This document shows, one piece after another, positions 48,116 to 58,665 of a DNA stretch of 64,000 nt. The notes under the pieces are model-generated. The model saw nothing but the letters and a program-made list of their open reading frames with translations, made no database searches and was not told the origin of the DNA. The stretch is taken from NCBI RefSeq assembly GCF_900105675.1, contig NZ_LT629786.1:5828001-5892000 (forward strand), read 5' to 3'. Source of the stretch: Pseudomonas synxantha (GTDB taxonomy: Bacteria; Pseudomonadota; Gammaproteobacteria; Pseudomonadales; Pseudomonadaceae). A program made the translations under genes and the position numbers. Positions within the stretch are counted from its first letter, which is position 1; each line of letters starts with the position of its first letter.

Positions 48116-48463
48116 TCAGATCTCGTCCTGCCCCAACTCATCAAAGTCCAGCTCGGTGCCGGTATATTCCTGGACCAAACGCGTGAGCATCTCACCCAAC
48201 AACTCTTCACTCTTGTCGCACTGCCATTTGCCGCTTTCTTCGTCGTAGTCGAAGTGAACGCCACCGGAGCGCGCCGCCAGCCACAGCTGACGCAGCGGTT
48301 CCTGGCGACTGAAGATCAGTTGCTGGCCGCTCTCGAACTTGACGGTCAGCACACCGGCCGAGCTTTCCAGATCCACATCCAGGCCGCTGTCGTCGAAAAT
48401 ATCTTCCAGCTTCTCCTGTGTGGTATCCACCAGGTCGTGAAAACGGGCTTCGGTCAAACTCAT
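48116..48463 (-). CDS. cyaY: CyaY (bacterial frataxin)
   Basis: A 115-residue iron-binding protein that modulates Fe-S cluster assembly. It begins MSLTEARFHDLVDTTQEKLEDIFDDSGLDVDLESSAGVLTV, with the acidic ridge that binds iron. QLIFSRQEPLRQLWLAARSGGVHFDYDE is the beta-sheet core. The gene is divergent from lppL-lysA, as in other pseudomonads and enterobacteria. Confidence 0.95.
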   Translation of the reverse strand: MSLTEARFHDLVDTTQEKLEDIFDDSGLDVDLESSAGVLTVKFESGQQLIFSRQEPLRQLWLAARSGGVHFDYDEESGKWQCDKSEELLGEMLTRLVQEYTGTELDFDELGQDEI

Positions 48464-48701
48464 CGTGGCAACCTCAAAAGTGTCTGGTTTTGCTCAAGCG
48501 CCGCACGATACGGACGCGCTTCGCCGATTGCAAAGGATACCGATTTCATTACAGATGGCAGTACGAAATATCCTCTAACAGCGTAACCCGCTTCCCAGTC
48601 ATCTCGGCAAACCCCCGCCGGACGGGTATTGCGGCGCATAGGCAAGCTGGCGGGTGGTCGGTATACTCGGGCGCAATTAATGCATATTCAAGGATTTCGC
48701 C

Positions 48702-48869
48702 ATGAAGCGCCTGATCTCTTCCCTTGCTGCGCTCGTCGCGGTCGCCTGTCTCGTCAGTGCCTGTGGTCAAAAAGGCCCGCTGTACCTTCCCGATGACAGC
48801 AAAGACCCGAATGAACAGGCGCAATCGTCGCAAAAGCCGTCAAAAGCGCATAAGCACGACACCTACTAA
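48702..48869 (+). CDS. lppL: Small lipoprotein LppL
   Basis: A 55-residue lipoprotein. The signal peptide [20 protein letters not shown] precedes the lipidated cysteine in the lipobox VSAC at residue 21, followed by [11 protein letters not shown], the conserved mature start of this group (CGxKGPLYLP). The C-terminal third is polar and Lys/Gln rich. It was found by direct translation. It is the first gene of the lysA operon, as in P. aeruginosa, with lysA nine bases downstream. Role unknown. Confidence 0.9.
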   Translation: MKRLISSLAALVAVACLVSACGQKGPLYLPDDSKDPNEQAQSSQKPSKAHKHDTY

Positions 48870-48878
48870 GGGACACTT

Positions 48879-50126
48879 ATGGACGCTTTTAACTACCGGG
48901 ACGGCGAGCTGTTCGCGGAAGGCGTGGCATTGTCCGCGATTGCCCAGCAGTTTGGCACCCCGACCTATGTGTACTCCCGTGCGCATATCGAAGCCCAATA
49001 CCGCTCGTTCACCGACGCGCTCGACGGCGTACCGCACCTGGTGTGCTACGCGGTAAAGGCCAACTCCAACCTGGGCGTACTGAATGTCCTGGCGCGCCTG
49101 GGCGCCGGTTTCGACATCGTGTCCCGTGGCGAGCTGGAACGCGTACTGGCCGCCGGCGGCCAGGCTGACAAGATCGTCTTCTCCGGGGTCGGCAAGAGCC
49201 GCGATGACATGCGCCGCGCCCTGGAAGTCGGCGTACATTGCTTCAATGTCGAATCCACCGACGAACTGGAGCGCCTGCAAGTCGTTGCCGCCGAAATGGG
49301 CGTTCGCGCGCCGATCTCCCTGCGCGTCAACCCGGATGTCGACGCCGGCACCCACCCGTACATTTCCACCGGTCTCAAAGAGAACAAGTTCGGCATCGCC
49401 ATCGCCGACGCCGAAGACGTGTACATCCGCGCCGCCCAACTGCCGAACCTGGAAGTGCTGGGCGTCGACTGCCATATCGGTTCGCAACTGACCACCCTGC
49501 CCCCCTTCCTGGATGCGCTCGACCGCCTGCTGGCGCTGATCGACCGCCTGGGCGAGTGCGGCATCTACCTGCACCACATCGACCTGGGTGGTGGCGTGGG
49601 CGTGCGTTATCGCGATGAAGAACCACCGGCGATCGCCGACTATATCCAGGCCGTGCGCGAACGCATTGAAGGCCGCGACCTGACCCTGATGTTCGAGCCA
49701 GGCCGTTATATCGTCGCCAACGCTGGTGTACTGCTGACCCAGGTCGAGTACCTCAAGCACACCGAACACAAGGATTTCGCCATCGTCGATGCGGCGATGA
49801 ACGACCTGATCCGCCCGGCGCTGTACCAGGCCTGGATGAATGTCACCGCCGTGACGCCTCGCGCAAGCGTTGCCCGCGCCTATGACATCGTCGGCCCGAT
49901 CTGCGAGACCGGCGACTTCCTGGCCAAGGATCGTCAGTTGGCCCTGGAAGAAGGTGACCTGCTGGCCGTGCATTCGGCCGGTGCCTACGGGTTTGTCATG
50001 AGTTCCAACTACAACACCCGCGGGCGTACCGCCGAGGTGCTGGTGGACGGTGATCAAGCATTTGAAGTGCGTCGCCGCGAGACGGTAGCCCAGTTGTATG
50101 CTGGCGAAAGCCTGCTGCCGGAGTAA
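48879..50126 (+). CDS. lysA: Diaminopimelate decarboxylase
   Basis: A 415-residue PLP enzyme that makes L-lysine from meso-diaminopimelate. The PLP lysine is in VCYAVKANSNLGVL (about residue 60). HIGSQ, LGGGVGVRY and FEPGRYIVANAG bind the cofactor, and PICETGDFLAKDR carries the catalytic cysteine contributed across the dimer. It lies between lppL and dapF, the enzyme that makes its substrate. Confidence 0.97.
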   Translation: MDAFNYRDGELFAEGVALSAIAQQFGTPTYVYSRAHIEAQYRSFTDALDGVPHLVCYAVKANSNLGVLNVLARLGAGFDIVSRGELERVLAAGGQADKIVFSGVGKSRDDMRRALEVGVHCFNVESTDELERLQVVAAEMGVRAPISLRVNPDVDAGTHPYISTGLKENKFGIAIADAEDVYIRAAQLPNLEVLGVDCHIGSQLTTLPPFLDALDRLLALIDRLGECGIYLHHIDLGGGVGVRYRDEEPPAIADYIQAVRERIEGRDLTLMFEPGRYIVANAGVLLTQVEYLKHTEHKDFAIVDAAMNDLIRPALYQAWMNVTAVTPRASVARAYDIVGPICETGDFLAKDRQLALEEGDLLAVHSAGAYGFVMSSNYNTRGRTAEVLVDGDQAFEVRRRETVAQLYAGESLLPE

Positions 50127-50129
50127 GCC

Positions 50130-50960
50130 ATGCTGCTGCGTTTTACCAAGATGCACGGGCTGGGCAATGACTTCATGGTCCTCGACCTGGTCAGCCAGCA
50201 CGCGCACATCCTGCCCAAGCACGCCAAACAGTGGGGCGATCGCCACACCGGTATCGGCTTCGACCAGTTGCTGCTGGTTGAAGCGCCGAGCAACCCGGAG
50301 GTGGATTTCCGCTACCGGATCTTCAACTCCGACGGTTCCGAAGTGGAACAGTGCGGCAACGGTGCGCGCTGCTTTGCGCGCTTTGTGCTCGACAAGCGCC
50401 TGACCGCCAAGCGCCAGATTCGCGTCGAGACCAAGGGCGGCGTGATCGAACTGGATATCCGCAGTGACGGCCAGATCAGCGTCAACATGGGCGCGCCACG
50501 CCTGGTGCCGGCGGATATTCCGTTCCAGGCCACCGAGCAGGCCCTCAGCTACCCGCTGGATGTGGATGGCAAGACCGTGGATATCGCTGCCGTGTCCATG
50601 GGCAACCCCCATGCAGTACTGCGGGTCACCGACATCAATAACGCCCCGGTACACGAACTGGGGCCGAAGATCGAACATCACCCGCGCTTTCCGGCACGGG
50701 TCAATGTGGGCTTCCTGCAGGTGATCGACCGTACCCGTGCGCAATTGCGCGTATGGGAACGTGGCGCCGGCGAAACCCAGGCTTGCGGCACCGGCGCTTG
50801 CGCCGCTGCCGTGGCCGCGATCAGCCAGGGGTGGATGGATTCGCCGCTGCTGATCGACCTGCCCGGCGGACGCTTGTCCATCGAATGGGCAGGCCCAGGC
50901 CACCCGGTAATGATGACCGGGCCGGCCTCGCGCGTATACGAAGGACAGGTCCGTCTATGA
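50130..50960 (+). CDS. dapF: Diaminopimelate epimerase
   Basis: A 276-residue cofactor-free epimerase converting LL- to meso-diaminopimelate, for lysine and peptidoglycan. The catalytic cysteine pair is in [15 protein letters not shown] and [16 protein letters not shown]. The N-terminus [15 protein letters not shown] is standard. It starts three bases after lysA. Confidence 0.97.
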   Translation: MLLRFTKMHGLGNDFMVLDLVSQHAHILPKHAKQWGDRHTGIGFDQLLLVEAPSNPEVDFRYRIFNSDGSEVEQCGNGARCFARFVLDKRLTAKRQIRVETKGGVIELDIRSDGQISVNMGAPRLVPADIPFQATEQALSYPLDVDGKTVDIAAVSMGNPHAVLRVTDINNAPVHELGPKIEHHPRFPARVNVGFLQVIDRTRAQLRVWERGAGETQACGTGACAAAVAAISQGWMDSPLLIDLPGGRLSIEWAGPGHPVMMTGPASRVYEGQVRL

Positions 50961-50973
50961 GTGAGCCAAGCTA

Positions 50974-51690
50974 ATGACCGATAAGCCTCAAGTACCCGCA
51001 GACGCTACCCCGAGTCAAAGCCTGGAGGCCGCTGCTGTCGCGGCGTACCTTGAGGCTAATCCGGACTTCTTCGTAGAGCACGAAGAGTTGCTGCCGGCCC
51101 TGCGTATCCCCCACCAGCGCGGTGACACCGTGTCGCTGGTGGAGCGGCAGATGAAGATCCTGCGCGAGCGCAACATCGAAATGCGCCATCGGCTCTCCCA
51201 TCTGATGGACGTGGCCCGCGACAACGACCGCTTGTTCGACAAGACCCGCCGCCTGATCCTGACCCTGATGGACGCCGCCAGCCTGGAAGAAACGGTGATC
51301 GCCGTGGAGGACAGCCTGCGCGAGGATTTCCAGGTGCCTTTTGTCAGCCTGATCCTGTTCAGCGATAACCCAATGCCGGTGGGTCGCTGGGTCACAGGTG
51401 GCGAGGCGCAGACGGCCATCGGTGGCCTTCTTTCCGAAGGCAAAACCGTCAGCGGCACCTTGCGCGAACATGAACTGGACTTCCTGTTCGGGGCCGAACA
51501 GCGCAAGCAGATCGGCTCTACCGCAGTCATTGCCCTCAGCCATCAGGGCTTACACGGCGTACTGGCCATTGCCAGCCGCGACCCTGCACACTACAAGAGC
51601 TCGGTGGGCACTTTGTTCCTGACCTACATCGCAGAAGTGCTGGGCCGCGTCCTGCCACGCCACACCACCACCCTGCGCGCGGTGCGCTGA
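50974..51690 (+). CDS. DUF484 family protein
   Basis: A 238-residue soluble protein. It begins with a helical stretch ([56 protein letters not shown] sequence, residues 12-63), the defining part of DUF484. A GAF-like domain follows. It always accompanies xerC in gammaproteobacteria, as here (two-base gap), but its role is unknown. It starts 13 bases after dapF. Confidence 0.9.
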   Translation: MTDKPQVPADATPSQSLEAAAVAAYLEANPDFFVEHEELLPALRIPHQRGDTVSLVERQMKILRERNIEMRHRLSHLMDVARDNDRLFDKTRRLILTLMDAASLEETVIAVEDSLREDFQVPFVSLILFSDNPMPVGRWVTGGEAQTAIGGLLSEGKTVSGTLREHELDFLFGAEQRKQIGSTAVIALSHQGLHGVLAIASRDPAHYKSSVGTLFLTYIAEVLGRVLPRHTTTLRAVR

Positions 51691-51692
51691 CC

Positions 51693-52592
51693 ATGGAGCG
51701 GCAACTGGACGCCTACTGCGCTCATCTGCGCAACGAGCGCCAGGTGTCGCCCCACACCCTCGAAGCCTATCGTCGGGACTTGAACAAGGTCCTGGCCTAT
51801 TGCGAAAAACAGCACGTCAGCAGCTGGAAGGCCCTGGATATCCAGGCCCTGCGCAGTCTGATCGCACGGCTGCACCAGCAAGGCCAGTCCTCGCGCAGCT
51901 TGTCTCGCTTGCTGTCGGCGGTGCGTGGCCTTTACCACTACCTCAATCGCGAAGGCTTGTGCGACCACGACCCGGCCAATGGCCTGTCCCCGCCCAAAGG
52001 CGAACGACGCCTGCCCAAGACGCTGGATACCGACCGCGCCCTGCAGTTGCTCGATGGCGCCGTGGAAGATGACTTCCTGGCCCATCGCGACCAGGCGATC
52101 CTTGAACTGTTCTATTCCTCGGGCTTGCGCCTGTCGGAGCTGACCGGCCTTAACCTCGATCAACTGGACCTCGCAGATGGCCTGGTGCAAGTCCTCGGCA
52201 AAGGCAGCAAAACCCGCGTGCTGCCGGTCGGCAGGAAGGCCCGGGAAGCTCTCGAGCTATGGCTGCCGCTGCGCCTGTTGACCAATCCTGTGGACGATGC
52301 GGTGTTTGTCAGCCAGCAGGGCCGGCGCCTGGGACCACGGGCGATTCAGCTGCGGGTCAAGGCCGCCGGTGCGCGGGAACTCGGACAGAACCTGCATCCA
52401 CATATGCTGCGCCACTCCTTCGCCAGCCATCTGCTGGAGTCCTCCCAGGATCTGCGCGCCGTGCAGGAACTGCTCGGCCACGCCGATATCAAGACCACGC
52501 AGATCTACACCCATCTCGACTTCCAGCACCTGGCAACGGTGTACGACAGCGCCCATCCACGGGCCAAACGCATCAAGGGCGGCGACTTATGA
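51693..52592 (+). CDS. xerC: Tyrosine recombinase XerC
   Basis: A 299-residue recombinase that, with XerD, resolves chromosome dimers at dif. The SAM-like N-terminal domain covers 1-90. The catalytic residues are in SGLRLSEL (Arg), [10 protein letters not shown] (His-x2-Arg) and [15 protein letters not shown] (His and nucleophile Tyr). Its operon place after dapF/DUF484 identifies the housekeeping XerC (called sss in pseudomonads) rather than a mobile-element integrase. It overlaps the next gene by four bases (ATGA). Confidence 0.97.
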   Translation: MERQLDAYCAHLRNERQVSPHTLEAYRRDLNKVLAYCEKQHVSSWKALDIQALRSLIARLHQQGQSSRSLSRLLSAVRGLYHYLNREGLCDHDPANGLSPPKGERRLPKTLDTDRALQLLDGAVEDDFLAHRDQAILELFYSSGLRLSELTGLNLDQLDLADGLVQVLGKGSKTRVLPVGRKAREALELWLPLRLLTNPVDDAVFVSQQGRRLGPRAIQLRVKAAGARELGQNLHPHMLRHSFASHLLESSQDLRAVQELLGHADIKTTQIYTHLDFQHLATVYDSAHPRAKRIKGGDL

Positions 52593-53284
52593 GTATCAAG
52601 CTGATCACCTTCGACCTGGACGACACCCTCTGGGACAACGTACCCGTCATCATCAGCGCCGAAGCGTCAATGCGCGAATGGCTGGCGGTCAACGCCTCCA
52701 AGGTCGGGGACTTGCCCCTGGAGCATTTCGCCAGCCTGCGCCAGCAAGTACTGCAGCGCCATCCTGAACTCAAACACCGCATCAGCCTGTTGCGACATCG
52801 TGTTTTGGTGCATGCGTTCGAGGAAGCCGGTTATCCCCAACCAGAAGCTGCGCAGATGGCGGATGTCTGCTTTGAAGCGTTTATCCATGCACGCCACCAG
52901 CTCACCGTTTTCCCGGAAGCCGAGCCGATGCTCAAAGCGCTGCGCCAGCACTTTTTGCTGGGAGTGATCACCAATGGCAACGCGGATGTGCAGCGCGTGG
53001 GCCTGGCGGACTACTTTCACTTTGCCTTGCGCGCCGAAGATATCGGCATCGCCAAGCCGGATGCTCGCTTGTTTGAAGAGGCGTTGCAGCGGGGCGGCGT
53101 GGATGCCAGTGCGGCAGTGCATGTGGGCGATCACCCTGGAGATGACATCGCCGGCGCACAGCAGGCCGGGTTACGGGCGGTGTGGTTTAACCCGGCGGGC
53201 AAGACTTGGGAGGGTGACAAGCGCCCGGATGCGCAGATTCACAGCCTGACGGAGTTGCCGGAGTTGCTGCAGAGCTGGCAGTAA
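52589..53284 (+). CDS. HAD-family hydrolase, YigB-like
   Basis: A 231-residue phosphatase. Motif I is FDLDDTLW at the N-terminus, motif II is GVITNGN, motif III the lysine in [13 protein letters not shown], and motif [13 protein letters not shown]. coli YigB lies in the same position after xerC and dephosphorylates FMN as well as other small phosphates; the same may hold here. It ends the lppL-lysA-dapF-DUF484-xerC operon. Confidence 0.9.
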   Translation: MSIKLITFDLDDTLWDNVPVIISAEASMREWLAVNASKVGDLPLEHFASLRQQVLQRHPELKHRISLLRHRVLVHAFEEAGYPQPEAAQMADVCFEAFIHARHQLTVFPEAEPMLKALRQHFLLGVITNGNADVQRVGLADYFHFALRAEDIGIAKPDARLFEEALQRGGVDASAAVHVGDHPGDDIAGAQQAGLRAVWFNPAGKTWEGDKRPDAQIHSLTELPELLQSWQ

Positions 53285-53300
53285 CACCGCAGATCAAAAT

Positions 53301-53388
53301 GTGGGAGGGGGCTTGCTCCCGATAGCAGTGGTTCAGCCAGCACATGTGGCAACTGATACACCGCGATCGGGAGCAAGCCCCCTCCCAC
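53301..53388. repeat. REPIN hairpin after the HAD gene
   Basis: Perfect outer arms GTGGGAGGGGGCTTGCTCCC / GGGAGCAAGCCCCCTCCCAC in the convergent gap between the HAD gene and sutA. Confidence 0.93.
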
Positions 53389-53427
53389 ATTTAGAACACC
53401 ACAAGGCTTGAACAAGTCATAAGGCGT

Positions 53428-53458
53428 GAAAAAGCCCGCAGCGACGGCGGGCTTTTTC
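53428..53458. terminator. sutA terminator
   Basis: Stem AAGCCCGC-AGCGAC-GGCGGGCTT-type hairpin with A and T runs on either side, placed after the sutA stop on the minus strand and also able to stop the lysA operon from the left. Confidence 0.87.
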
Positions 53459-53477
53459 GGCAAGCAGGAGGCAGACC

Positions 53478-53810
53478 TCAGATGGGTCGGCTGCCGTACT
53501 TGTTGTCCGGCTTCTTCGGTGGATCAGCCACCACGTTGGGCTCGACTTCGACCACTTTGCCGCCTTTAGCGAGGAATTCTTCCATCGCACGGGCCAGGGC
53601 ATCGCGCTCTTTGTTCTTGGCTTCAACGCTCGGCAGCTCGTCTACCGAGACCGCAGCCTTGGCTTTGCCTTTGGCTTTGGGGCTCGCCTCATCGACACTG
53701 CTCTCATCGACATCGTCAGCAACGTCTTCCGCTGCTACTTCAAGACCTTCTTCGGTTTCATCTTCATCACCTACTTCGAGGTCGTCTTGTTCCAGATCAT
53801 CGTCGCTCAT
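53478..53810 (-). CDS. sutA: SutA, RNA polymerase-binding slow-growth regulator
   Basis: A 110-residue, largely disordered protein. Residues 1-40 are very acidic (DDDLEQDDLEVGDEDETEE). A short Lys/Ala stretch (SPKAKGKAKAA) and a helical core (SVEAKNKERDALARAMEEFLAKGGKVVEVEPN) follow, then a polar tail ending KPDNKYGSRPI. This matches SutA, which in P. aeruginosa binds RNA polymerase and boosts housekeeping and rRNA transcription during slow growth. The identification rests on memory of the layout and location near xerC. Confidence 0.8.
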   Translation of the reverse strand: MSDDDLEQDDLEVGDEDETEEGLEVAAEDVADDVDESSVDEASPKAKGKAKAAVSVDELPSVEAKNKERDALARAMEEFLAKGGKVVEVEPNVVADPPKKPDNKYGSRPI

Positions 53811-53912
53811 GTTCTACCTCATGACTTGCGAAAAGCAGATTAGTTATAGCCCAGCTTCACCCTCTGTCGAGGTCGCCGGAAAAAAATCAACATCCACCGG
53901 ATAACCAGTGGC

Positions 53913-54338
53913 TTATGCCTCTTCACCCTGCAAGGTGGCGAGGACTTTACGAGCACCGCCATGATCACGGTGCTCGCCCAGATAAACACCTTGCCAGGTC
54001 CCTATCGCCAAGCGGCCGGCCTTGACCGGCAAACTCAGCTGGCAGCCCAGCAGACTGGCCTTGAAGTGCGCCGGCAGATCATCCGGACCTTCGTCGTTGT
54101 GTTCAAACCCTGCGCCACCTTGTGGCACCAGCAGGTTGAAAAACCGCTCGAAGTCACGGCGAACCGCCGGGTCGGCATTCTCGTTAACAGTCAACGAGGC
54201 CGAGGTGTGCTGCAGCCACAGATGCAACAGGCCCACACGACACGCCTTTAATTCAGGCAAGCCGGCAAGCAACTCGTCCGTTACTAGATGAAAGCCCCGG
54301 GGCTTGGCCCGCAGGGTAATCAGGGTCTGTTGCCACAT
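53913..54338 (-). CDS. yjbQ: YjbQ/UPF0047 family protein
   Basis: A 141-residue protein with the family motifs [27 protein letters not shown] (about residues 38-64), [18 protein letters not shown] and [21 protein letters not shown] end. The histidines and acidic residues of the presumed active site are all present. E. coli YjbQ has weak thiamine-phosphate synthase activity; the main function is unknown. Confidence 0.9.
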   Translation of the reverse strand: MWQQTLITLRAKPRGFHLVTDELLAGLPELKACRVGLLHLWLQHTSASLTVNENADPAVRRDFERFFNLLVPQGGAGFEHNDEGPDDLPAHFKASLLGCQLSLPVKAGRLAIGTWQGVYLGEHRDHGGARKVLATLQGEEA

Positions 54339-54504
54339 ACAGTTCTCCGCCCATCGGCGCGCATTCTAGCGCGCTCTGGGAAAAAACAAAGTGCCGAATA
54401 CGCCTTCATAGCTGTAAGACATTTGCACCCTTGAAAGTGCCGCGTGGATCCCATCACAAAGTCGACAAAAAACCCACGCACCTTTAGCCACAGACAAACG
54501 CCAG

Positions 54505-54540
54505 GCAAAAAAATGCCCGGCAAGCCGGGCATCTTTTTTT
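54505..54540 (-). terminator. amtB terminator
   Basis: Stem ATGCCCGGC-AA-GCCGGGCAT (54513-54532) flanked by A7 and T7, just after the amtB stop codon on the minus strand. Confidence 0.9.
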
Positions 54541-54547
54541 CATGTGC

Positions 54548-55885
54548 TTACAAGTTGTAGCCGCGCTCGTTGTGTTGCGCCAGGTCGAGGCCTACCGCCT
54601 CTTCCTCTTCGGTGACACGCAGCCCCATGACCATGTCCAGTACCTTTAGGATGACGAAGGTCACGATCGCCGTGTAGATCACAGTGAAGCCGACGCCTTT
54701 GCACTGGATCCAGACTTGGGCAGCAATGTCGGTCACGGTGCCGAAGCCGCCCAGGGCCGGGGCTGCAAACACACCGGTGAGGATCGCACCGACGATACCG
54801 CCGATACCGTGTACGCCAAAGGCGTCCAGGGAGTCGTCATAGCCAAGCTTGCGCTTGAGGCTGGTAGCGCAGAAGAAGCACACCACGCCGGCGACCAGGC
54901 CGATCACCAGGGCGCCCATCGGCCCCACGGTGCCAGCGGCTGGTGTGACAGCGACCAGGCCGGCCACCACGCCCGAGGCGATCCCCAGTGCGCTCGGTTT
55001 ACCGTGGGTGATCCACTCGGCAAACATCCAGCCCAGTGCCGCAGCGGCGGTGGCGATCTGGGTAACCAGCATCGCCATGCCCGCAGTGCCGTTGGCCGCC
55101 GCAGCGGAACCGGCGTTGAAGCCGAACCAACCGATCCAGAGCATGGCCGCGCCCACCAGGGTATAGCCCAGGTTGTGTGGGGCCATTGGCGTGGTCGGGA
55201 AGCCTTTGCGCTTGCCGAGCACGATGCACGCCACCAAGCCGGCCACACCGGCGTTGATATGTACGACGGTGCCGCCGGCGAAGTCCAGCACACCCCAATC
55301 CCACATCAGGCCACCGTTGCCGCTCCAGACCATGTGCGCGATCGGCGCATAGACCAGGGTGAACCAGATCGCCATGAAGATCAGCATCGCGGAGAACTTC
55401 ATACGCTCGGCGAAAGCACCGACGATCAGCGCTGGGGTGATGATGGCGAAGGTCATCTGGAAGGTGATGAACACCGCTTCCGGAAACAGCGCCGCAGGCC
55501 CGGTAATGCTGGCCGGGGTGACACCCGCCAGGAACGCCTTGCCCATGCCGCCGAAGAAGGAATTGAAATTGACCACGCCCTGTTCCATACCGGTGGTATC
55601 GAACGCGATGCTGTAGCCGTAGACGACCCACAGGATGCTGATCAGGCCAGTGATGGCAAAGCACTGCATCATCACCGACAGGATATTCTTGGAGCGGACC
55701 ATGCCGCCGTAAAACAGCGCCAGGCCAGGGATAGTCATGAACAGCACCAGTGCCGTGGCGGTCAGCATCCAGGCAGTGTCGCCGGAGTTGAGGACTGGAG
55801 CAGCCACTTCATCTGCCGCCATGGCCAGGCCTGGCATTACGATGGACAGCAGGGCTCCGAGCCCTGCGAATTTACGCAGAGTCAT
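54548..55885 (-). CDS. amtB: Ammonium transporter AmtB
   Basis: A 445-residue inner-membrane channel. A signal peptide (1-23, ending GLAMAADE) precedes eleven helices. The twin pore histidines are in GGTVVHINAG and DAFGVHGIGG. The family stretch MTIPGLALFYGGMVRSKN is near 50-67. ATG 55885 has AGGAG upstream and gives the signal peptide; the open frame extends further but without family resemblance. It is co-transcribed with glnK, whose product blocks it at high nitrogen. Confidence 0.96.
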   Translation of the reverse strand: MTLRKFAGLGALLSIVMPGLAMAADEVAAPVLNSGDTAWMLTATALVLFMTIPGLALFYGGMVRSKNILSVMMQCFAITGLISILWVVYGYSIAFDTTGMEQGVVNFNSFFGGMGKAFLAGVTPASITGPAALFPEAVFITFQMTFAIITPALIVGAFAERMKFSAMLIFMAIWFTLVYAPIAHMVWSGNGGLMWDWGVLDFAGGTVVHINAGVAGLVACIVLGKRKGFPTTPMAPHNLGYTLVGAAMLWIGWFGFNAGSAAAANGTAGMAMLVTQIATAAAALGWMFAEWITHGKPSALGIASGVVAGLVAVTPAAGTVGPMGALVIGLVAGVVCFFCATSLKRKLGYDDSLDAFGVHGIGGIVGAILTGVFAAPALGGFGTVTDIAAQVWIQCKGVGFTVIYTAIVTFVILKVLDMVMGLRVTEEEEAVGLDLAQHNERGYNL

Positions 55886-55919
55886 ATTGTTTTCTCCTGG
55901 GGCGTTGGGGTTTGGCGGC

Positions 55920-56681
<762 letters not shown>

Positions 56682-56945
56682 ATGCTCGCGCCCAAAGACT
56701 TTCTCGACGCCCTGAGCGGCCACGCCTCTCGCCTGTTCAGCGGCGACACCCCGCTGCCCCGTAACGAAATCGAAAGCCAGTTCAAGGCCCTGCTGCAAAG
56801 TGGCTTCAGCAAGCTCGACCTGGTCAGCCGCGAAGAATTCGATAGCCAGATGGTGGTGCTCGCCCGCACGCGTGCGCGATTGGAGAGCCTGGAGGCGAAA
56901 GTGGCGGAACTGGAAGCGCGGCTGACACCAACGTCGACTGAATAA
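56682..56945 (+). CDS. ubiK: UbiK (YqiC/BMFP) ubiquinone biosynthesis accessory factor
   Basis: An 87-residue protein with an amphipathic N-terminus (APKDFLDALSGHASRLF) and a C-terminal coiled coil (SREEFDSQMVVLARTRARLESLEAKVAELEARL), the complete layout of the BMFP family. In enterobacteria UbiK binds UbiJ and lipids in the Ubi complex. It is a second ubiquinone-pathway gene in the window besides ubiD. Confidence 0.92.
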   Translation: MLAPKDFLDALSGHASRLFSGDTPLPRNEIESQFKALLQSGFSKLDLVSREEFDSQMVVLARTRARLESLEAKVAELEARLTPTSTE

Positions 56946-56956
56946 ACGCAGTACAT

Positions 56957-57044
56957 GTGGGAGGGGGCTTGCCTTCAATAGCAGTGTGTCAGTCACCATT
57001 AATATTGGCTGATGCATCGCCATCGGGGGCAAGCCCCCTCCCAC
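56957..57044. repeat. REPIN hairpin, partly decayed, between ubiK and comM
   Basis: Arms GTGGGAGGGGGCTTGCC and GGCAAGCCCCCTCCCAC pair well, but the inner part (TTCAATAGCAG / ATCGCCATC) has lost most of its symmetry. It lies 11 bases after the ubiK stop. Confidence 0.85.
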
Positions 57045-57162
57045 ATTTGTTTTGCATCGCACTATAGATACGTTCTGTAAAACCTCCCCCGCCTCGCTCT
57101 TCCACACCTCGTCTACCCTTGAAGAACCCGCAGGAAGCGGCCCTCCCTTTCAAGGAACGAGC

Positions 57163-58659
57163 ATGTCCCTCGCCATCGTCCACAGTCGCGCCCAGGTCGG
57201 CGTCGAAGCTCCTGCCGTCACCGTCGAGGTGCATATGGCTAATGGCCTGCCATCACTGACACTGGTGGGTTTGCCGGAGACGGCGGTGAAAGAGAGCAAA
57301 GACCGCGTGCGCAGTGCCATTTTAAATTCGGCGCTGCAATACCCAGCACGTCGCATCACCCTCAACCTCGCGCCCGCCGACCTGCCCAAGGACGGCGGGC
57401 GTTTTGATTTGGCGATTGCGCTGGGGATCCTCGCGGCCAGCGTGCAGGTGCCGGCGTTGATGCTCGATGAGGTGGAGTGCCTGGGGGAGCTGGCGCTTTC
57501 CGGCGAGGTGCGGGCGGTGAAAGGCGTGCTGCCGGCAGCACTAGCAGCGCGCAAGGCTGGGCGCACCGTGATAGTGCCCCGAGCCAATGCCGAGGAAGCG
57601 TGCCTGGCGTCTGGATTGAAAGTGATTGCCGTGGATCATTTGCTGCAGGTGGTGGCGCACCTGAATGGACACGTGCCGATTGAACCGTACACATCCGACG
57701 GCCTGCTGTATTTGAACAAACCCTACCCGGACCTGAGTGAGGTACAGGGCCAATTGGCGGCCAAGCGTGCGCTGCTGATCGCGGCGGCCGGTGCGCATAA
57801 CCTGTTGTTCAGTGGCCCCCCGGGCACCGGTAAGACCCTGCTCGCCAGCCGGCTGCCGGGCTTGCTGCCACCGTTGAGCGAGCAGGAAGCCCTGGAAGTG
57901 GCAGCGATCCAATCCGTGGTCAGCCTCCAGCCCCTGAGTCATTGGCCTAACCGCCCGTTCCGGCAACCGCACCATTCGGCATCCGGGCCGGCGCTGGTGG
58001 GTGGCGGCTCGAAGCCGCAACCGGGGGAAATCACCCTGGCCCACCACGGGGTGCTGTTCCTGGATGAACTGCCGGAGTTTGATCGTAAGGTGCTGGAAGT
58101 GCTGCGCGAGCCATTGGAGTCGGGGCATATCGTGATCTCTCGAGCCCGTGACCGGGTGAGTTTCCCGGCGCGCTTTCAACTGGTCGCGGCGATGAACCCC
58201 TGCCCTTGCGGCTACATGGGTGAGCCCAGTGGGCGTTGCCGGTGCACGCCGGAGCAAATCCAGCGCTATCGCAACAAGCTCTCCGGGCCGTTGCTGGACC
58301 GCATTGACTTGCACCTGACGGTGGCCCGGGAGACCACTGCGCTGAACCCCTCCCAACAGATCGGTGAAACCACCGCTCAGGCATCCGCCCAGGTAGCGCA
58401 AGCCCGCGAGCGTCAGCAACAACGCCAGGGCTGTGCCAATGCGTTTCTCGACCTGCCGCGGCTGCGCGAACACTGCCTGCTGGCAAAAGCCGATGAATAC
58501 TGGCTGGAGGCCGCGTGTGAACGGCTGACTTTATCCCTGCGCGCCGCACACCGGCTGCTCAAGGTAGCGCGCACGCTAGCGGACCTTGAGCATGTAGACA
58601 GCATCGCTCGCCATCATTTGGCAGAAGCCTTGCAGTACCGGCCGGCCGCAATTGGCTAG
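57163..58659 (+). CDS. comM: YifB/ComM family Mg-chelatase-like AAA+ ATPase
   Basis: A 498-residue protein. The N-terminal ChlI-like domain includes VEVHMANGLPSLTLVGLPETAVKESKDRVRSA and PKDGGRFDLAIALGIL. The AAA+ core has Walker A GPPGTGKT (about residue 217) and Walker B VLFLDELPEF, then a Mg-chelatase C-terminal domain with the cysteine cluster NPCPCGYMGEPSGRCRC. ComM drives branch migration during natural transformation in Vibrio and Acinetobacter. ATG 57163 has AAGGA upstream and gives the family N-terminus MSLAIVHSRA. Confidence 0.94.
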   Translation: MSLAIVHSRAQVGVEAPAVTVEVHMANGLPSLTLVGLPETAVKESKDRVRSAILNSALQYPARRITLNLAPADLPKDGGRFDLAIALGILAASVQVPALMLDEVECLGELALSGEVRAVKGVLPAALAARKAGRTVIVPRANAEEACLASGLKVIAVDHLLQVVAHLNGHVPIEPYTSDGLLYLNKPYPDLSEVQGQLAAKRALLIAAAGAHNLLFSGPPGTGKTLLASRLPGLLPPLSEQEALEVAAIQSVVSLQPLSHWPNRPFRQPHHSASGPALVGGGSKPQPGEITLAHHGVLFLDELPEFDRKVLEVLREPLESGHIVISRARDRVSFPARFQLVAAMNPCPCGYMGEPSGRCRCTPEQIQRYRNKLSGPLLDRIDLHLTVARETTALNPSQQIGETTAQASAQVAQARERQQQRQGCANAFLDLPRLREHCLLAKADEYWLEAACERLTLSLRAAHRLLKVARTLADLEHVDSIARHHLAEALQYRPAAIG

Positions 58660-58665
58660 CAGCGG

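Noticed and set aside
48840..50903. A 687-codon open frame on the minus strand opposite lysA and dapF
   Set aside because: It is the complement of two intact, well recognised genes in high-GC DNA, has biased His/Gln/Asp composition and no family resemblance.
51693..52592. Tyrosine recombinase as a sign of a genomic island
   Set aside because: It lies in the conserved dapF-DUF484-xerC-HAD operon and is the housekeeping XerC. No att-like direct repeats or phage genes are nearby.
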